Shown here: in pieces, positions 48,086-57,850 of the stretch
Layout of the letters: the number at the start of each line of letters is the position of its first letter
How positions within the stretch are numbered: the first letter of the stretch is position 1
NCBI GenBank assembly: GCA_963772675.1
Contig: CAVYYF010000003.1
Coordinates: 1 to 64,000, forward strand
DNA from: JAKAGZ01 sp963772675
GTDB lineage: Bacteria > Bacteroidota > Ignavibacteria > Ignavibacteriales > Ignavibacteriaceae
DNA length: 64,000 nt
Direction: 5' to 3'
Notes under the pieces: generated by a model
The model's input: only the letters and a program-made list of their open reading frames with translations
Told to the model about the DNA's origin: nothing
Database searches by the model: none
Program-made: the position numbers and the translations under genes

Positions 48086-48984
48086 TAAATAAGACCTTTT
48101 ATTTTTATTGATTGGATTTCACTCCCAAACTCTTCCGCACGATTCAGGTAACTCGTGATATCAACTTCCTTACCTTTTACAACTGCAACAATTACGATCA
48201 GGCAGGCGCGCATCGATTCTATCACATCCTTCCCGGGCATTAATTCCCTAACCTTAATCAGCATCATAGCTTTTGAGAGGACGTGGTGCATATTTGCAAT
48301 TATTTCAAAGCCAATTTTTGCAGAAAGTTCCCCGTTGTTCGTCATTTTTTGCGCAAAGCTGTTTAGTTCATCGGGATCCCCTGGTTCGCCTTCGGATAAC
48401 CTTTTCAGCATTCTGTCAATCGGCTTAATCGGTTTTAGAATTTCAGTTTCATAATTCTGAAAGAAGTTTTCTTCCTCAGGTTTGTCATCTTCAAAGATTA
48501 TATTTTCCTTTTCAATGTCAGTTTCTGTTTTTATCCTGCGTACTGAAATATTCCCAACAGGTTTAATTTGAATATTTCTTTTTGAAAGATCGGACCTGAT
48601 TTCATTATTACTTTCAGTACTGTAAGTTATAGTCTCGCTTTCGGATATTTTTTCAAGCGCCGTTCTGAAAGTAGCAGGATTTACCATATCAAGCATCGAG
48701 CTAAGATCCTTTATTAAAAACTGGCTGTGATCTTTTATTTTATCAGAAAGCCTGAACAAATCAACAGGGCTGCTGGTCAAATAGTCATAAATATCATTAA
48801 GCCTGATGGCAAAAGTGGAAAACTCAGTTACCTTTTTCATTTGCCTGATCTGCTGGCCAACGTTGTTGGAATTAGCTATAGCTTCGCGAAGCAGTGCAAC
48901 AACCTCAATCTTTTCAGTGCTAAGCCTTAAATTGTTTGCAGCTGAAGAGATGGTCTGGATAATATATTGTTTAACAAAATCCAT
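48085..48984 (-). CDS. Conserved-looking protein of unknown function
   Basis: The 299-residue cytoplasmic protein has no signal peptide or membrane segment. It consists of helical N- and C-terminal parts (about 1-110 and 190-299) joined by an acidic linker (FEDDKPEEENFF). The C-terminal half contains ANMHHVLSKAMMLIKVRELM. I recognise no family or catalytic motif. It sits tightly between alr (8 bases upstream) and manC (one-base overlap), so it is certainly expressed with them. A scaffold or regulatory role in envelope synthesis is speculation. Confidence 0.65.
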   Translation of the reverse strand: MDFVKQYIIQTISSAANNLRLSTEKIEVVALLREAIANSNNVGQQIRQMKKVTEFSTFAIRLNDIYDYLTSSPVDLFRLSDKIKDHSQFLIKDLSSMLDMVNPATFRTALEKISESETITYSTESNNEIRSDLSKRNIQIKPVGNISVRRIKTETDIEKENIIFEDDKPEEENFFQNYETEILKPIKPIDRMLKRLSEGEPGDPDELNSFAQKMTNNGELSAKIGFEIIANMHHVLSKAMMLIKVRELMPGKDVIESMRACLIVIVAVVKGKEVDITSYLNRAEEFGSEIQSIKIKGLI

Positions 48985-48992
48985 AACTGTTT

Positions 48993-50111
48993 TTATTTTT
49001 TATAAATTCTTTCTATTCGTTTTCCGATTACGCACATTACTTCATAAGGGATTGTATTCAGTGTTCTGCACCAGTCCCATGCTGTTATCTTTTTATTTTT
49101 TTCGTCCCCTAAGATAATGACTTTATCGCCAACTTTTATATTATCATTATTAATATTGAACATTATTCGGTCCATTGAAACGGTACCAATTTGCTGATAC
49201 TTTTTCCCTCTTATTATTGCATACGATTTATTGGATAATCCCCTGCTGAATCCGTCTGCATAACCGAGCGGCACGGAAATTATTTTTATCTTCTTCTTTG
49301 CAGTAAATTTTCTCCCATAGCTTACTGTATCCCCCATTTGAATTTCAGTCTTTGAGCTTACTTTAGATATGATAGACATAACAGGTTCAAGCCTAATAGA
49401 CTCCGAAGTTTCAAGTGAAGGATAATAGCCGTACATCAAGATTCCCGGACGAACCATGTCATAATAAGATTCAGGCAAATCCAGAATTGCTCCCGAATTT
49501 GCAGTATGCTTCAATCCTGTTTTGATGTTATTAGCTTCAAGTTTCCTGAGCAAATCATTAAAACTTTTTATCTGAAGTCCAGGAAAACTTTTATTTGTTT
49601 CTTCGGAATTTGCAAAGTGAGTGTAAATGCCGTCGATCACAAAATCTCCATCACTATCTATCTTTTTAATAAAATCAAAAGCTTTTTTATGATTTATTCC
49701 AAGGCGGTTCATTCCCGTGTTAATCTTTATATGTACTTTTATTTTCTTTTTTCCGAACTTTTTCTGTCCTTGTTTCAAAATTCTGATATGCTCCCGTGCA
49801 AATACACTTGCAATGAGATTATACCTGAACAGATCATTTACCTGATTCCTTGTAAATGGTTCAAATACAAGGATTGGTTCTTTTATCCCGGCTTTTCTCA
49901 ATTCAACTGCCTCATCGGGAAAAGCTACGGCAAAATATTCAGGTTTTTTATCACCGAGAGAAGACAAAAATCCGGCCGTTTCCCTTATCCCATGCCCATA
50001 AGCATCAGCTTTTACAACTGCCATTATTTTAACTTTTTTTATCTTCTTTCGTATGTTAAAAAAATTCCTTTTTAACTTAGAAAGGTCTATAACTGCGTAA
50101 GAAAGGTGCAT
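48993..50111 (-). CDS. alr: Alanine racemase
   Basis: The 372-residue PLP enzyme makes D-alanine for peptidoglycan. PLP-binding Lys34 lies in VVKADAYGHG. HIKINTGMNRLG, GIYTHFANSE, ANSGAILD and the active-site Tyr in VSYGRKF are all present, together with the C-terminal beta-domain. Length is typical. It is the first gene of the leftward run alr-unknown-manC-rpiB-like and is divergent from the nuo operon. Confidence 0.95.
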   Translation of the reverse strand: MHLSYAVIDLSKLKRNFFNIRKKIKKVKIMAVVKADAYGHGIRETAGFLSSLGDKKPEYFAVAFPDEAVELRKAGIKEPILVFEPFTRNQVNDLFRYNLIASVFAREHIRILKQGQKKFGKKKIKVHIKINTGMNRLGINHKKAFDFIKKIDSDGDFVIDGIYTHFANSEETNKSFPGLQIKSFNDLLRKLEANNIKTGLKHTANSGAILDLPESYYDMVRPGILMYGYYPSLETSESIRLEPVMSIISKVSSKTEIQMGDTVSYGRKFTAKKKIKIISVPLGYADGFSRGLSNKSYAIIRGKKYQQIGTVSMDRIMFNINNDNIKVGDKVIILGDEKNKKITAWDWCRTLNTIPYEVMCVIGKRIERIYKK

Positions 50112-50487
50112 CGGAACTATAATTATTATTTATAAAATATACTTTTTATTGAAGTTATAATCAATTTAGGAAAATAACATCCTTAAAATTCATCTTTACT
50201 ATTTACTAATGAGAAGAAAAATCATAAGCACTTTGATAAAAATTTATTTAACTTGTTCTCGGTATTAGGAATATTAAATTTTTACCATAATTAATTTCTT
50301 ACTTTTGAAAATCAGTAGATGCAAATATATTAAATTACTGCAAATTTGTAGAATAATAATACTGAGAGTAAATGGTATGTATGTTGTTAGTGATTGTGCG
50401 ATATAGAAAAATGGGGCAGGTTTTTAATTTTTTTAATCTTAAAAAAGTATAGCCGTTTCTGATATTTTACAACAAACTATTTCAAAT
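50112..50487. promoter_or_regulatory. Divergent control region between alr and the nuo operon
   Basis: This 376-base, very AT-rich gap must hold promoters for the leftward alr run and the rightward nuoA-N operon. A possible Bacteroidetes-type element for the nuo direction is TTTG near 50306 followed about 19 bases later by TATATT, but the match is weak. No strong operator palindrome and no small gene were found. Confidence 0.45.
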
Positions 50488-50916
50488 ATGCTAACTGAGT
50501 TCGGCAAAATTTTCATATTCTTCCTGGTTGCAATCCTGTTCGTTGTTGTAGCAGTTTTAGCATCCAAATTTCTTCGTCCTTCCCGCCCGACAAAAGAAAA
50601 ACTCCTTACTTACGAATGCGGTGAAGATGTTGAAGGCTCGCCCTGGGTAAAATTCAATATAAGATTCTATGTAGTAGCACTGATATTTTTAATATTCGAT
50701 GTCGAAGTTGTGCTACTAATTCCATGGGCTATGGTTTACAAGCAATTTGGAATCGGAGGATTTTTGGTAGGGGCAGTTTTTCTTTTTATGCTTGGCCTGG
50801 GGATGGCTTATGAATGGAGAAAAGGCGACCTTGAATGGGAAAGGCCACGAATTATTCCCACACATACTAAAAAAGATTCACTCGAAGAAAAGATTACAGT
50901 TAATACAGAGGTGTAA
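50488..50916 (+). CDS. nuoA: NADH-quinone oxidoreductase subunit A
   Basis: The 142-residue membrane subunit has three helices and the conserved YECGEDVEGSPWVKFNIRFY loop, FLIFDVEVVLLIPWA and a C-terminal extension with a basic/acidic tail. It is the first gene of an eleven-gene complex I operon (A, B, C, D, H, I, J, K, L, M, N), 6 bases before nuoB. It lies at the interface between the hydrophilic arm and the proton-pumping arm. Confidence 0.96.
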   Translation: MLTEFGKIFIFFLVAILFVVVAVLASKFLRPSRPTKEKLLTYECGEDVEGSPWVKFNIRFYVVALIFLIFDVEVVLLIPWAMVYKQFGIGGFLVGAVFLFMLGLGMAYEWRKGDLEWERPRIIPTHTKKDSLEEKITVNTEV

Positions 50917-50922
50917 GGTTTT

Positions 50923-51415
50923 ATGGGATTACTCGACAAGCAATTTACTGACGACAACATTGTAATAGCAAAAGTTGAAGATCTTTTAAATTGGGCAAGA
51001 CTTTCTTCTCTCTGGCAGATGGGATTCGGGCTCGCCTGCTGCGCCATTGAAATGATGGCAACTTCTGCATCGCATTATGATTTTGACCGCTTCGGTGTTA
51101 TTCCCCGACCCTTCACCAAGACAATCGGATGTCATCATCGTTTCAGGAACTGTTACACTTAAAATGGCAATCCGAATAAAAAGATTATATGAACAAATGC
51201 CCGATCCAAAATATGTTATTTCAATGGGAAGCTGTTCAAACTGCGGCGGCCCTTACTGGGAACATGGCTATCACGTGTTAAAAGGTGTAGATAGAATTAT
51301 TCCAGTTGATGTTTATGTGCCTGGATGTCCTCCAAGACCTGAAGCTTTACTGGAAGGCTTATTAAAATTACAGGAAAAGATCAGAAACGAATCACTAGTC
51401 AAGAAATCAGCATGA
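50923..51415 (+). CDS. nuoB: NADH-quinone oxidoreductase subunit B (one frameshift)
   Basis: The product is about 163 residues once an extra T near 51112 is removed. The reading FDRFGVIPRP then continues as SPRQSDVIIVSGTVTLKMA. The N2 [4Fe-4S] ligands are seen as the tandem Cys in GLACCAIEMM, the Cys in SMGSCSNCGGPY and the Cys in VPGCPPRPEA. Because nuoB is indispensable for complex I and all motifs are intact, the break is most likely a sequence error. The stop overlaps the nuoC start by 4 bases. Confidence 0.93.
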
Positions 51416-51942
51416 AAACTACTGAAGAAATATTTAATCTGTTAAAAGAAAAATTTGGCGAAAGTATAATTGAACTTAAAACTGATGTACCCGTTGAACA
51501 ATTTATAATTGTTAATCCGCTTGAGATTGATAAGGTCTGCAATTTTTTGACTTCAAATAACGAATTAGCATTTGATAGTCTGATGAATCTTTCAGGTGTT
51601 GATGATGCAAATGGTGAGACTAAAAAAGATGAAGAAGGAAATACTCAGACTGCAGGCGGAACCCTGAGTGTCTACTATCATCTTGAGTCCACTTCAATTC
51701 GACATAAATTAGTTTTAAAAGCATCTGCACCAAGAGAAAACCCTGAAGTGTCTTCGGTTGCGGAAATTTGGAGAGTAGCGGATTGGCATGAAAGAGAAGC
51801 ATATGATCTTTTAGGGATTAAATTTTTAAATCATCCTGACCTTAGAAGAATATTAATGCCCTACGATTGGGATGCAGGATATCCATTACGTAAAGATTAT
51901 AAAAATCCGGAATATTACCAGGGGATGAAAGTTCCTTATTGA
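51412..51942 (+). CDS. nuoC: NADH-quinone oxidoreductase subunit C
   Basis: The 176-residue hydrophilic-arm subunit has the 30-kDa subunit signature EIWRVADWHEREAYDLLG and LRRILMPYDWDAGYPLRKDY. It is not fused to NuoD, unlike in E. coli. It overlaps nuoB by 4 bases and precedes nuoD by about 20 bases. Confidence 0.95.
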   Translation: MKTTEEIFNLLKEKFGESIIELKTDVPVEQFIIVNPLEIDKVCNFLTSNNELAFDSLMNLSGVDDANGETKKDEEGNTQTAGGTLSVYYHLESTSIRHKLVLKASAPRENPEVSSVAEIWRVADWHEREAYDLLGIKFLNHPDLRRILMPYDWDAGYPLRKDYKNPEYYQGMKVPY

Positions 51943-51963
51943 TTCCGACATTCGTATTAAAAA

Positions 51964-53115
51964 ATGTCATTAGATATAGAAAATAAAACTACTACAAACG
52001 AGAAGTTGAAAACTGAGGAAATGATTCTCAATATGGGACCACAGCATCCTTCAACTCATGGTGTGCTCAGACTCGAACTTCAGCTTGAAGGTGAACTAAT
52101 TGTAAATGTTAAGCCGCACATTGGTTATCTCCACAGATGTTTTGAAAAACACTGTGAAGCGATGACTTATCCACAGGTGATTCCGTATACTGACAGAATG
52201 GATTACCTCGCTTCAATGTACAATGAATTTGGATATGCTATTGCTGTAGAAAAGCTACTCGATATTAAAGTGCCTGAAAGAGTAGAGTATATAAGAGTTA
52301 TAATGGGCGAGCTTCAAAGGGTTGCATCGCACCTTGTTGCTCTTGGAACATACGGCGCAGACATTGGTGCAGTTACGCCTTTCCTCTTCTGCTTCCGTGA
52401 CCGTGAAAAAATATTAAGTCTCTTTGAAATGACCTGCGGCGCCAGGCTTTTATACAATTATATATGGGTTGGTGGAGTTAGTCACGATCTTCATCATGAT
52501 TTCCTCAGACTTACAAAAGATTTTGTCGATTATTTCAGACCCAAAATAAAAGAATTAAACGATCTTCTTACGTTCAATAAAATTTTCATAGAGCGAACTG
52601 CTAATGTTGGAATTCTTCCTCTTGACACAGCAATAAATTATGGAATAACGGGACCGATGCTTAGAGCTTCCGGTATGAAATGGGATCTTAGAAAAGACGA
52701 TCCTTATTCCATTTATGACAAGTTTGATTTTGACATTCCTATCGGCGACGGAAGAATGGGAACTGTCGGCGATAGCTGGGATAGATATTATGTCCGTGTT
52801 CTGGAAATGGAACAAAGCTTAAGAATAATAGAACAGGCAATTGCACAAATTCCCGAAGGTGATGTTACTTCTGCAATTCCTAAAAGAATTAAACCGGTTG
52901 TCGGACAAGTTTATTCACGGGTTGAAGGTCCACGTGGTGAACTCGGGTATTTTATTATTAGTAACGGAACTGTAAATCCATTCAGAGTAAAAGTAAGGGC
53001 ACCTTCATTTGTGAACCTTGCCGTAATAAATGAATTGTGTAAAGGTCACCTTGTTGCTGACGTAATTACAGTTCTTGGAAGTATTGATATTGTACTAGGA
53101 GATGTGGACAGATGA
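51964..53115 (+). CDS. nuoD: NADH-quinone oxidoreductase subunit D
   Basis: The 383-residue 49-kDa-type subunit forms the quinone site with NuoB. Motifs include NMGPQHPSTHGVLRLELQL (quinone-binding His and loop), PHIGYLHRCFEKHCE, PYTDRMDYLAS and GSIDIVLGDVDR at the C-terminus. It is intact. Its last codons overlap the nuoH start by 4 bases. Confidence 0.96.
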   Translation: MSLDIENKTTTNEKLKTEEMILNMGPQHPSTHGVLRLELQLEGELIVNVKPHIGYLHRCFEKHCEAMTYPQVIPYTDRMDYLASMYNEFGYAIAVEKLLDIKVPERVEYIRVIMGELQRVASHLVALGTYGADIGAVTPFLFCFRDREKILSLFEMTCGARLLYNYIWVGGVSHDLHHDFLRLTKDFVDYFRPKIKELNDLLTFNKIFIERTANVGILPLDTAINYGITGPMLRASGMKWDLRKDDPYSIYDKFDFDIPIGDGRMGTVGDSWDRYYVRVLEMEQSLRIIEQAIAQIPEGDVTSAIPKRIKPVVGQVYSRVEGPRGELGYFIISNGTVNPFRVKVRAPSFVNLAVINELCKGHLVADVITVLGSIDIVLGDVDR

Positions 53116-54187
53116 TCTACGATTTTTTCTACAATTTAACCGGCAGCCAGATACTTGCATATGTTATCGGAAGTCTTCTGCCGCTGTTCATTTTTATTCT
53201 CCCGTTTGCTCTCGTTGCAGTTCTACTCGAACGAAAGGTTTCTGCACATATGCAGGACAGACTTGGTCCAATGAGAGTAGGTTATCATGGGCTTCTTCAA
53301 ACTGTTGCTGATATCTTAAAATTAATTCAGAAAGAAGATATTGTTGCAGAATCAAATGATAAACCTCTTTTTAACTTAGCACCTGTTTTAGTTTTTGCAG
53401 GCAGCTACACCGCATTCGCTGCTATTCCTTTTACGAGCGCTTTTATCGGATCAAATATTGATCTCGGAATAATTTTTATCATCGCAATTACAGGACTTAG
53501 TGTTGCGGGAATTTTAATGGCTGGCTGGGCTTCAAATAACAAATACACTTTGCTTGGAGCGATGAGATCTGTCGCACAAATTATCAGCTATGAAATTCCG
53601 ACTATACTTGTTGTGTTAAGTTTAATTATGATTACCGGAACTGCAAGCCTTAACAAACTAAGTGAAATGCAGAGCGGACATTTCTGGAACTGGATGATAT
53701 TAGGCGGACCCGGACTTTCACTTACAAAATTCCTTTTTATTCCATTTATGATAATCGGATTTCGTAATTATTTACATAAGCACACTTGCAGAAGTAAACA
53801 GAACTCCGTTCGATATTCCTGAAGCAGAGTCAGAAGTTAGTTTCAGGTTATCATACAGAATATTCTGGAATGAAATTCGCGATGTTCTTTCTTGCAGAAT
53901 ATGCAAATATGTTTGCAGTATCAGCTATAGTTGTTGCATTGTTTTTCGGGGGATACCAATCCCCTTTTGGATATCTTGGAAATACATTACACCTCCCCTG
54001 GCTTATCCCGATTGAACAATTTTTCTGGTTCACATTTAAAGGTGTTTTCTTTGTAATTGTTCAAATGTGGTTGAGGTGGACTTTACCAAGACTCAGGGTC
54101 GATCAGTTGATGGCAGTCTGCTGGAAATATTTAATTCCGATTGCTTTCGTTAATCTTATAATTATCGGATTGATTACGGTTTTATAA
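53112..54187 (+). CDS. nuoH: NADH-quinone oxidoreductase subunit H (two frameshifts)
   Basis: The product is about 358 residues after removing two extra bases, near 53763 and 53836. Before the first, the reading is PFMIIGF. Between them it is VIIYISTLAEVNRTPFDIPE. After the second it is LVSGYHTEYSGMKFAMFFLA. These are the highly conserved NuoH quinone-channel segments (EVNRTPFDIPEAE, GYHTEYSG). The N-terminal part carries ERKVSAHMQDRLGPMRVG. Such conservation across both breaks argues for sequence errors rather than a lost gene. Confidence 0.92.
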
Positions 54188-54188
54188 A

Positions 54189-54887
54189 ATGAGTCAATAT
54201 TTCAAAAATATCTGGTCAGCAATTTCAACAGTTTCTATAGGAATGAAAGTTACATTTAAGCATCTCTTTGTTCCGGCTGTAACTATTCAATATCCCGATG
54301 TAAAGCTCGAACTTCCTGAACGCGAAAGAAACAGGCTTTATATGAATATGGATGACTGCATAGGCTGTGATCAGTGTGCTCGTGCCTGCCCTGTTAACTG
54401 CATCGAAATTGAGACCGTAAAGTCTTTGCCAGACGAAGACCTCGGAAAAACTTCCAACGGAAAAAGAAAAGCTCTCTGGGTAACAAAATTTAATATTGAT
54501 ATTGCAAAATGCTGCTACTGCCAGCTTTGCGTATTCCCCTGCCCTACTGAATGCATTTATATGACTGATGTTTATGAATTTTCAGAATTCAAAAGAGATA
54601 ACCTGGTTTACGATTATGCAACATTATCACCGGAAGAGCGAGTTCAGAAAAAATTAAACTACGAAAAATTTGAAGTTGAAAAGGCTGCTCAGAAAGCTGC
54701 GGCGGCCGCTGCAGCAGCTGCTAAAAAGGCGGAAGAGAGTAAAGAAGCTAAGCCCGAAAACAAGGAAGTGAAACCAGAGAGCAAAGATATTAAACCGGAA
54801 ACAAGAGCAGCAAGTCCTGATAACAAAGAAGCTACATCCGGAAATAGTGAAACTAAACCAGAAAACAGAGAAGATAAACCAGAATAG
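54189..54887 (+). CDS. nuoI: NADH-quinone oxidoreductase subunit I with long charged tail
   Basis: The 232-residue protein has two [4Fe-4S] ferredoxin motifs, CIGCDQCARACPVNC (57-71) and CCYCQLCVFPCPTEC (108-122), which carry clusters N6a and N6b to N2. The canonical subunit ends near residue 170. Here an Ala/Lys/Glu stretch (AAQKAAAAAAAAAKKAEES) and then about 45 residues of KPE[NS]K-type imperfect repeats follow. The tail is in frame and ends 3 bases before nuoJ. Its role is unknown. It faces the cytoplasm, where NuoE, F and G would dock in a fourteen-subunit enzyme. Confidence 0.93.
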   Translation: MSQYFKNIWSAISTVSIGMKVTFKHLFVPAVTIQYPDVKLELPERERNRLYMNMDDCIGCDQCARACPVNCIEIETVKSLPDEDLGKTSNGKRKALWVTKFNIDIAKCCYCQLCVFPCPTECIYMTDVYEFSEFKRDNLVYDYATLSPEERVQKKLNYEKFEVEKAAQKAAAAAAAAAKKAEESKEAKPENKEVKPESKDIKPETRAASPDNKEATSGNSETKPENREDKPE

Positions 54888-54890
54888 ATT

Positions 54891-55379
54891 ATGAATATTT
54901 ATGATATAATATTTTACCTTTTTGGAGCTATTACAATTGTATCCGCTTTCTTTGTTGTTACAACCAGAAACATAATTTATTCGGCCTTTTATCTTTTATT
55001 TACATTCTTTGGAGTTGCAGGTCTTTACGTTTTATTAGGTGCTGATTTTGTTGCGATTGTTCAGTTGATAGTTTATGTGGGAGGCATTCTTATTCTTCTC
55101 TTGTTTGGTGTAATGCTTACCAATAAAATTACAAATGTTAACATCAAAACCGGAACAATTCAAATCATCCCCGCAGCAATTGCGGTGGTTGCATTTATGT
55201 ACCTTTTAATTACAACGCTTTTAAATACCGCATGGAAAACAACTAATAACACGGTTGATCTTCCATCAACACAAAAACTTGGAGTGTTATTAATTACACA
55301 GTATGCTGTTGTTTTTGAATTGCTCGGAATTGTGCTGCTGATCGCTTTGATAGGTGCAGCATCAATGGCAAGGAAATAA
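54891..55379 (+). CDS. nuoJ: NADH-quinone oxidoreductase subunit J
   Basis: The 162-residue membrane subunit has five predicted helices and the conserved DFVAIVQLIVYVGGILILLL segment containing the pi-bulge helix, and FGVMLTNK. It lies 3 bases after nuoI and 4 bases before nuoK. Confidence 0.94.
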   Translation: MNIYDIIFYLFGAITIVSAFFVVTTRNIIYSAFYLLFTFFGVAGLYVLLGADFVAIVQLIVYVGGILILLLFGVMLTNKITNVNIKTGTIQIIPAAIAVVAFMYLLITTLLNTAWKTTNNTVDLPSTQKLGVLLITQYAVVFELLGIVLLIALIGAASMARK

Positions 55380-55383
55380 TTTT

Positions 55384-55695
55384 ATGACACATGTTGGATT
55401 AAGTCAATTTTTAGTTATCAGTTCTATTCTCTTTTGTCTCGGAATATTTGGTATAGTTACAAGAAAAAATGCAGTTATGGTTTTAATGGGAATTGAATTG
55501 ATACTGAATTCTGCAAATATAAATTTTATTGCTTTTGCACGTTTCGGAAACTTTGGCTTCCAGGGACAACTCATAGCGCTCTTCGTAATTGTTCTCGCTG
55601 CTGCTGAAGCAGCTATTGCCCTGGCTATCGTTCTGAATATTTATAAAACTTTCTCAAACATTAACGTTGATGAGATTGATAACCTTAGAGATTGA
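55384..55695 (+). CDS. nuoK: NADH-quinone oxidoreductase subunit K
   Basis: The 103-residue subunit starts at the ATG at 55384 (MTHVGLSQF). This gives the usual family length, unlike an earlier in-frame start inside nuoJ. Three helices carry the conserved membrane glutamates in MGIELILNSAN and AAAEAAIALAIVLNIY, which take part in proton translocation. Confidence 0.95.
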   Translation: MTHVGLSQFLVISSILFCLGIFGIVTRKNAVMVLMGIELILNSANINFIAFARFGNFGFQGQLIALFVIVLAAAEAAIALAIVLNIYKTFSNINVDEIDNLRD

Positions 55696-55700
55696 CAAAT

Positions 55701-57811
55701 ATGACTGAAGCATTACTAATAAAACTTTCTATTGTAATTCTGTTCCTTCCTTTAATAGGATTCATTGTTACATTATTCTTTGCAAAGAAAGTTAAAAAAG
55801 TTTATCTCTTTGAAATCGTAATTATAATTGCCACCTTTATACTTTCTGTAGTGTTACTTTATTCAAAGCTTGCTTACTACCAGAATCAAAATATTACTTC
55901 AGAATTTGAGTGGATCAATCTTGGTATTGGTCCTATAATGGGCAAGGTTACTGTCGATCTTGGATTGTTCCTGGATAATGTAACTGTAATTATGATGTTT
56001 GTCGTTGCTCTTATCAGTATGCTCGTACATATATTCTCCATCGGATATATGGAAGGCGATAAGAGATTCAACAGGTATTTTGCATATCTTGGAATTTTTA
56101 CTTTCTCGATGAGCGGAATTGTACTCACTCATAATGTTCTAATGATGTATATTTTCTGGGAGCTTGTCGGCTTGTCATCTTACCTGCTTATTGGTTTCTG
56201 GTACGAAAAAAAATCAGCTTCAGATGCTGCAAAGAAAGCTTTTATCGTAAACAGGATCGGCGATATTAGGAATGTTTGCGGGAATACTTATTCTTTTTAC
56301 AACATATCACACTTTTACTTTTCAGACTGTTTTTCACCAGATATCACAGGGAATTCTTCCCTTTAACAGTGAAAGCTGGATTAACATTAATGGGCATCCT
56401 TTTGTTCTGCGGAGCAATCGGTAAATCAGCCCAATTCCCACTTCACGTTTGGTTACCTGATGCGATGGAAGGTCCAACTCCTGTCAGCGCATTAATTCAC
56501 GCTGCAACAATGGTTGCTGCAGGTGTTTATTTTGTTGTAAGGATGTTCCCTCTTTTAAGTGGAAATGCTCTCTTTGTTATTGCTATCATTGGTGCTCTTT
56601 CAGCATTTATTCCTGCTACAATTGCTTTAACACAAAACGATATTAAAAAAGTTCTTGCGTATTCTACTATCAGCCAGTTAGGTTATATGATTCTGGCTCT
56701 TGGAGTAGGCGCTTATAAATTTGCATTCTTCCATTTAATCACTCACGCATTCTTTAAAGCCCTGCTTTTCCTCGGAAGCGGTTCTGTAATTCATGCAATG
56801 CATCACGAACAGGACATCAGGAAAATGGGTGGACTCAGGAAGAAAATGCCAATTACATATGCTACTTTTTTAATTGCATCACTTGCAATATCCGGCGTTC
56901 CATTATTTTCAGGTTTCCTTAGTAAAGACGGAATCCTTGCCGGTACTTTTGCATTCGGATATATAACCGGTCACTGGTTCTTTGCAGTAGTCGGATATTT
57001 TGTTGCACTGCTGACAGCATTCTACATGTTCAGGTTGGTAATATTAACTTTCCACGGAAAGCCAAGAGATCAGCATAAATATGATCATGCTCACGAATCA
57101 AAATTTGTAATGGCAATGCCGCTTGTAGTTTTGGCAACACTATCAATCTTTTTCTTCTATACTCCGAACCCGGCTAATCCTGAAGCAGGTTGGTTCTTAA
57201 AATGGATTAAGGCCCCGGAACTTGTCACTCCGCAATCTTCACGGTATTCGTTTATGAGATCTGATGTAAAAGAAGCTACTTCAACAACTGAAATGCAAGC
57301 AGCGGAAACCGGATCAGAAGTAATGTACTCTGAAGCTTATGAAGATGCTTTGCATCATGCGCATAAACCCGGTTTAATTCTTTCTCTATTGCTTGCCGGC
57401 GGTGGAATACTTATGGCTTTTATGTTCTATCAATGGAATAAACTAGATCCGGATAAGCTTGTAGCTAAAATACAGCCTCTTTACAAATTATCTTACAACA
57501 AATGGTACTTTGATGAAATATATTATGCATCATTTGTAGCTGGCACTATCGGGTTGAGTAAGTTTCTTGCCTGGTTTGATAACACTGTAATTGATGGAGT
57601 AGTAAATTTCTCTGCAACATTCACACGCGGATTTTCAAGGGCAAGCGGACAATTCGATAGTATCGTTGTTGATGGATTAGTGAACCTTATGGCATACCTC
57701 AGCGGTTTCATAGGATTGATATTCAGGAGATTCCAAACAGGTAAAGTACAAACTTATATAGTGCTCGTAATTTTCTCATTAGTAATTCTATTGTTGTTCT
57801 TTAAGTTTTAA
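55701..57811 (+). CDS. nuoL: NADH-quinone oxidoreductase subunit L (two frameshifts)
   Basis: The product is about 703 residues after removing extra bases near 56268 and 56380. Across them the reading goes FIVNRIGDI, then GMFAGILILFTTYHTFTFQ, then TLMGILLFCGAIGKSAQFPL. Antiporter-type motifs are MYIFWELVGLSSYLLIGFW, the Lys in GKSAQFPLHVWLPDAMEGPT, HAATMVAAGVYF and KKVLAYSTISQLGYM. The C-terminal lateral helix region and final helix are present. The ATG at 55701 is preferred over a TTG nine bases earlier that would overlap nuoK. Confidence 0.92.
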
Positions 57812-57850
57812 GTCGTAAAATGTAATTGAATAAATTAGGTAAATAAAGAA

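Noticed and set aside
50923..57811. Programmed frameshifting in nuoB, nuoH and nuoL
   Set aside because: The shifts lack a common slippery heptamer or downstream structure, occur at unrelated sites, and similar breaks appear in unrelated genes, so sequence error fits better.
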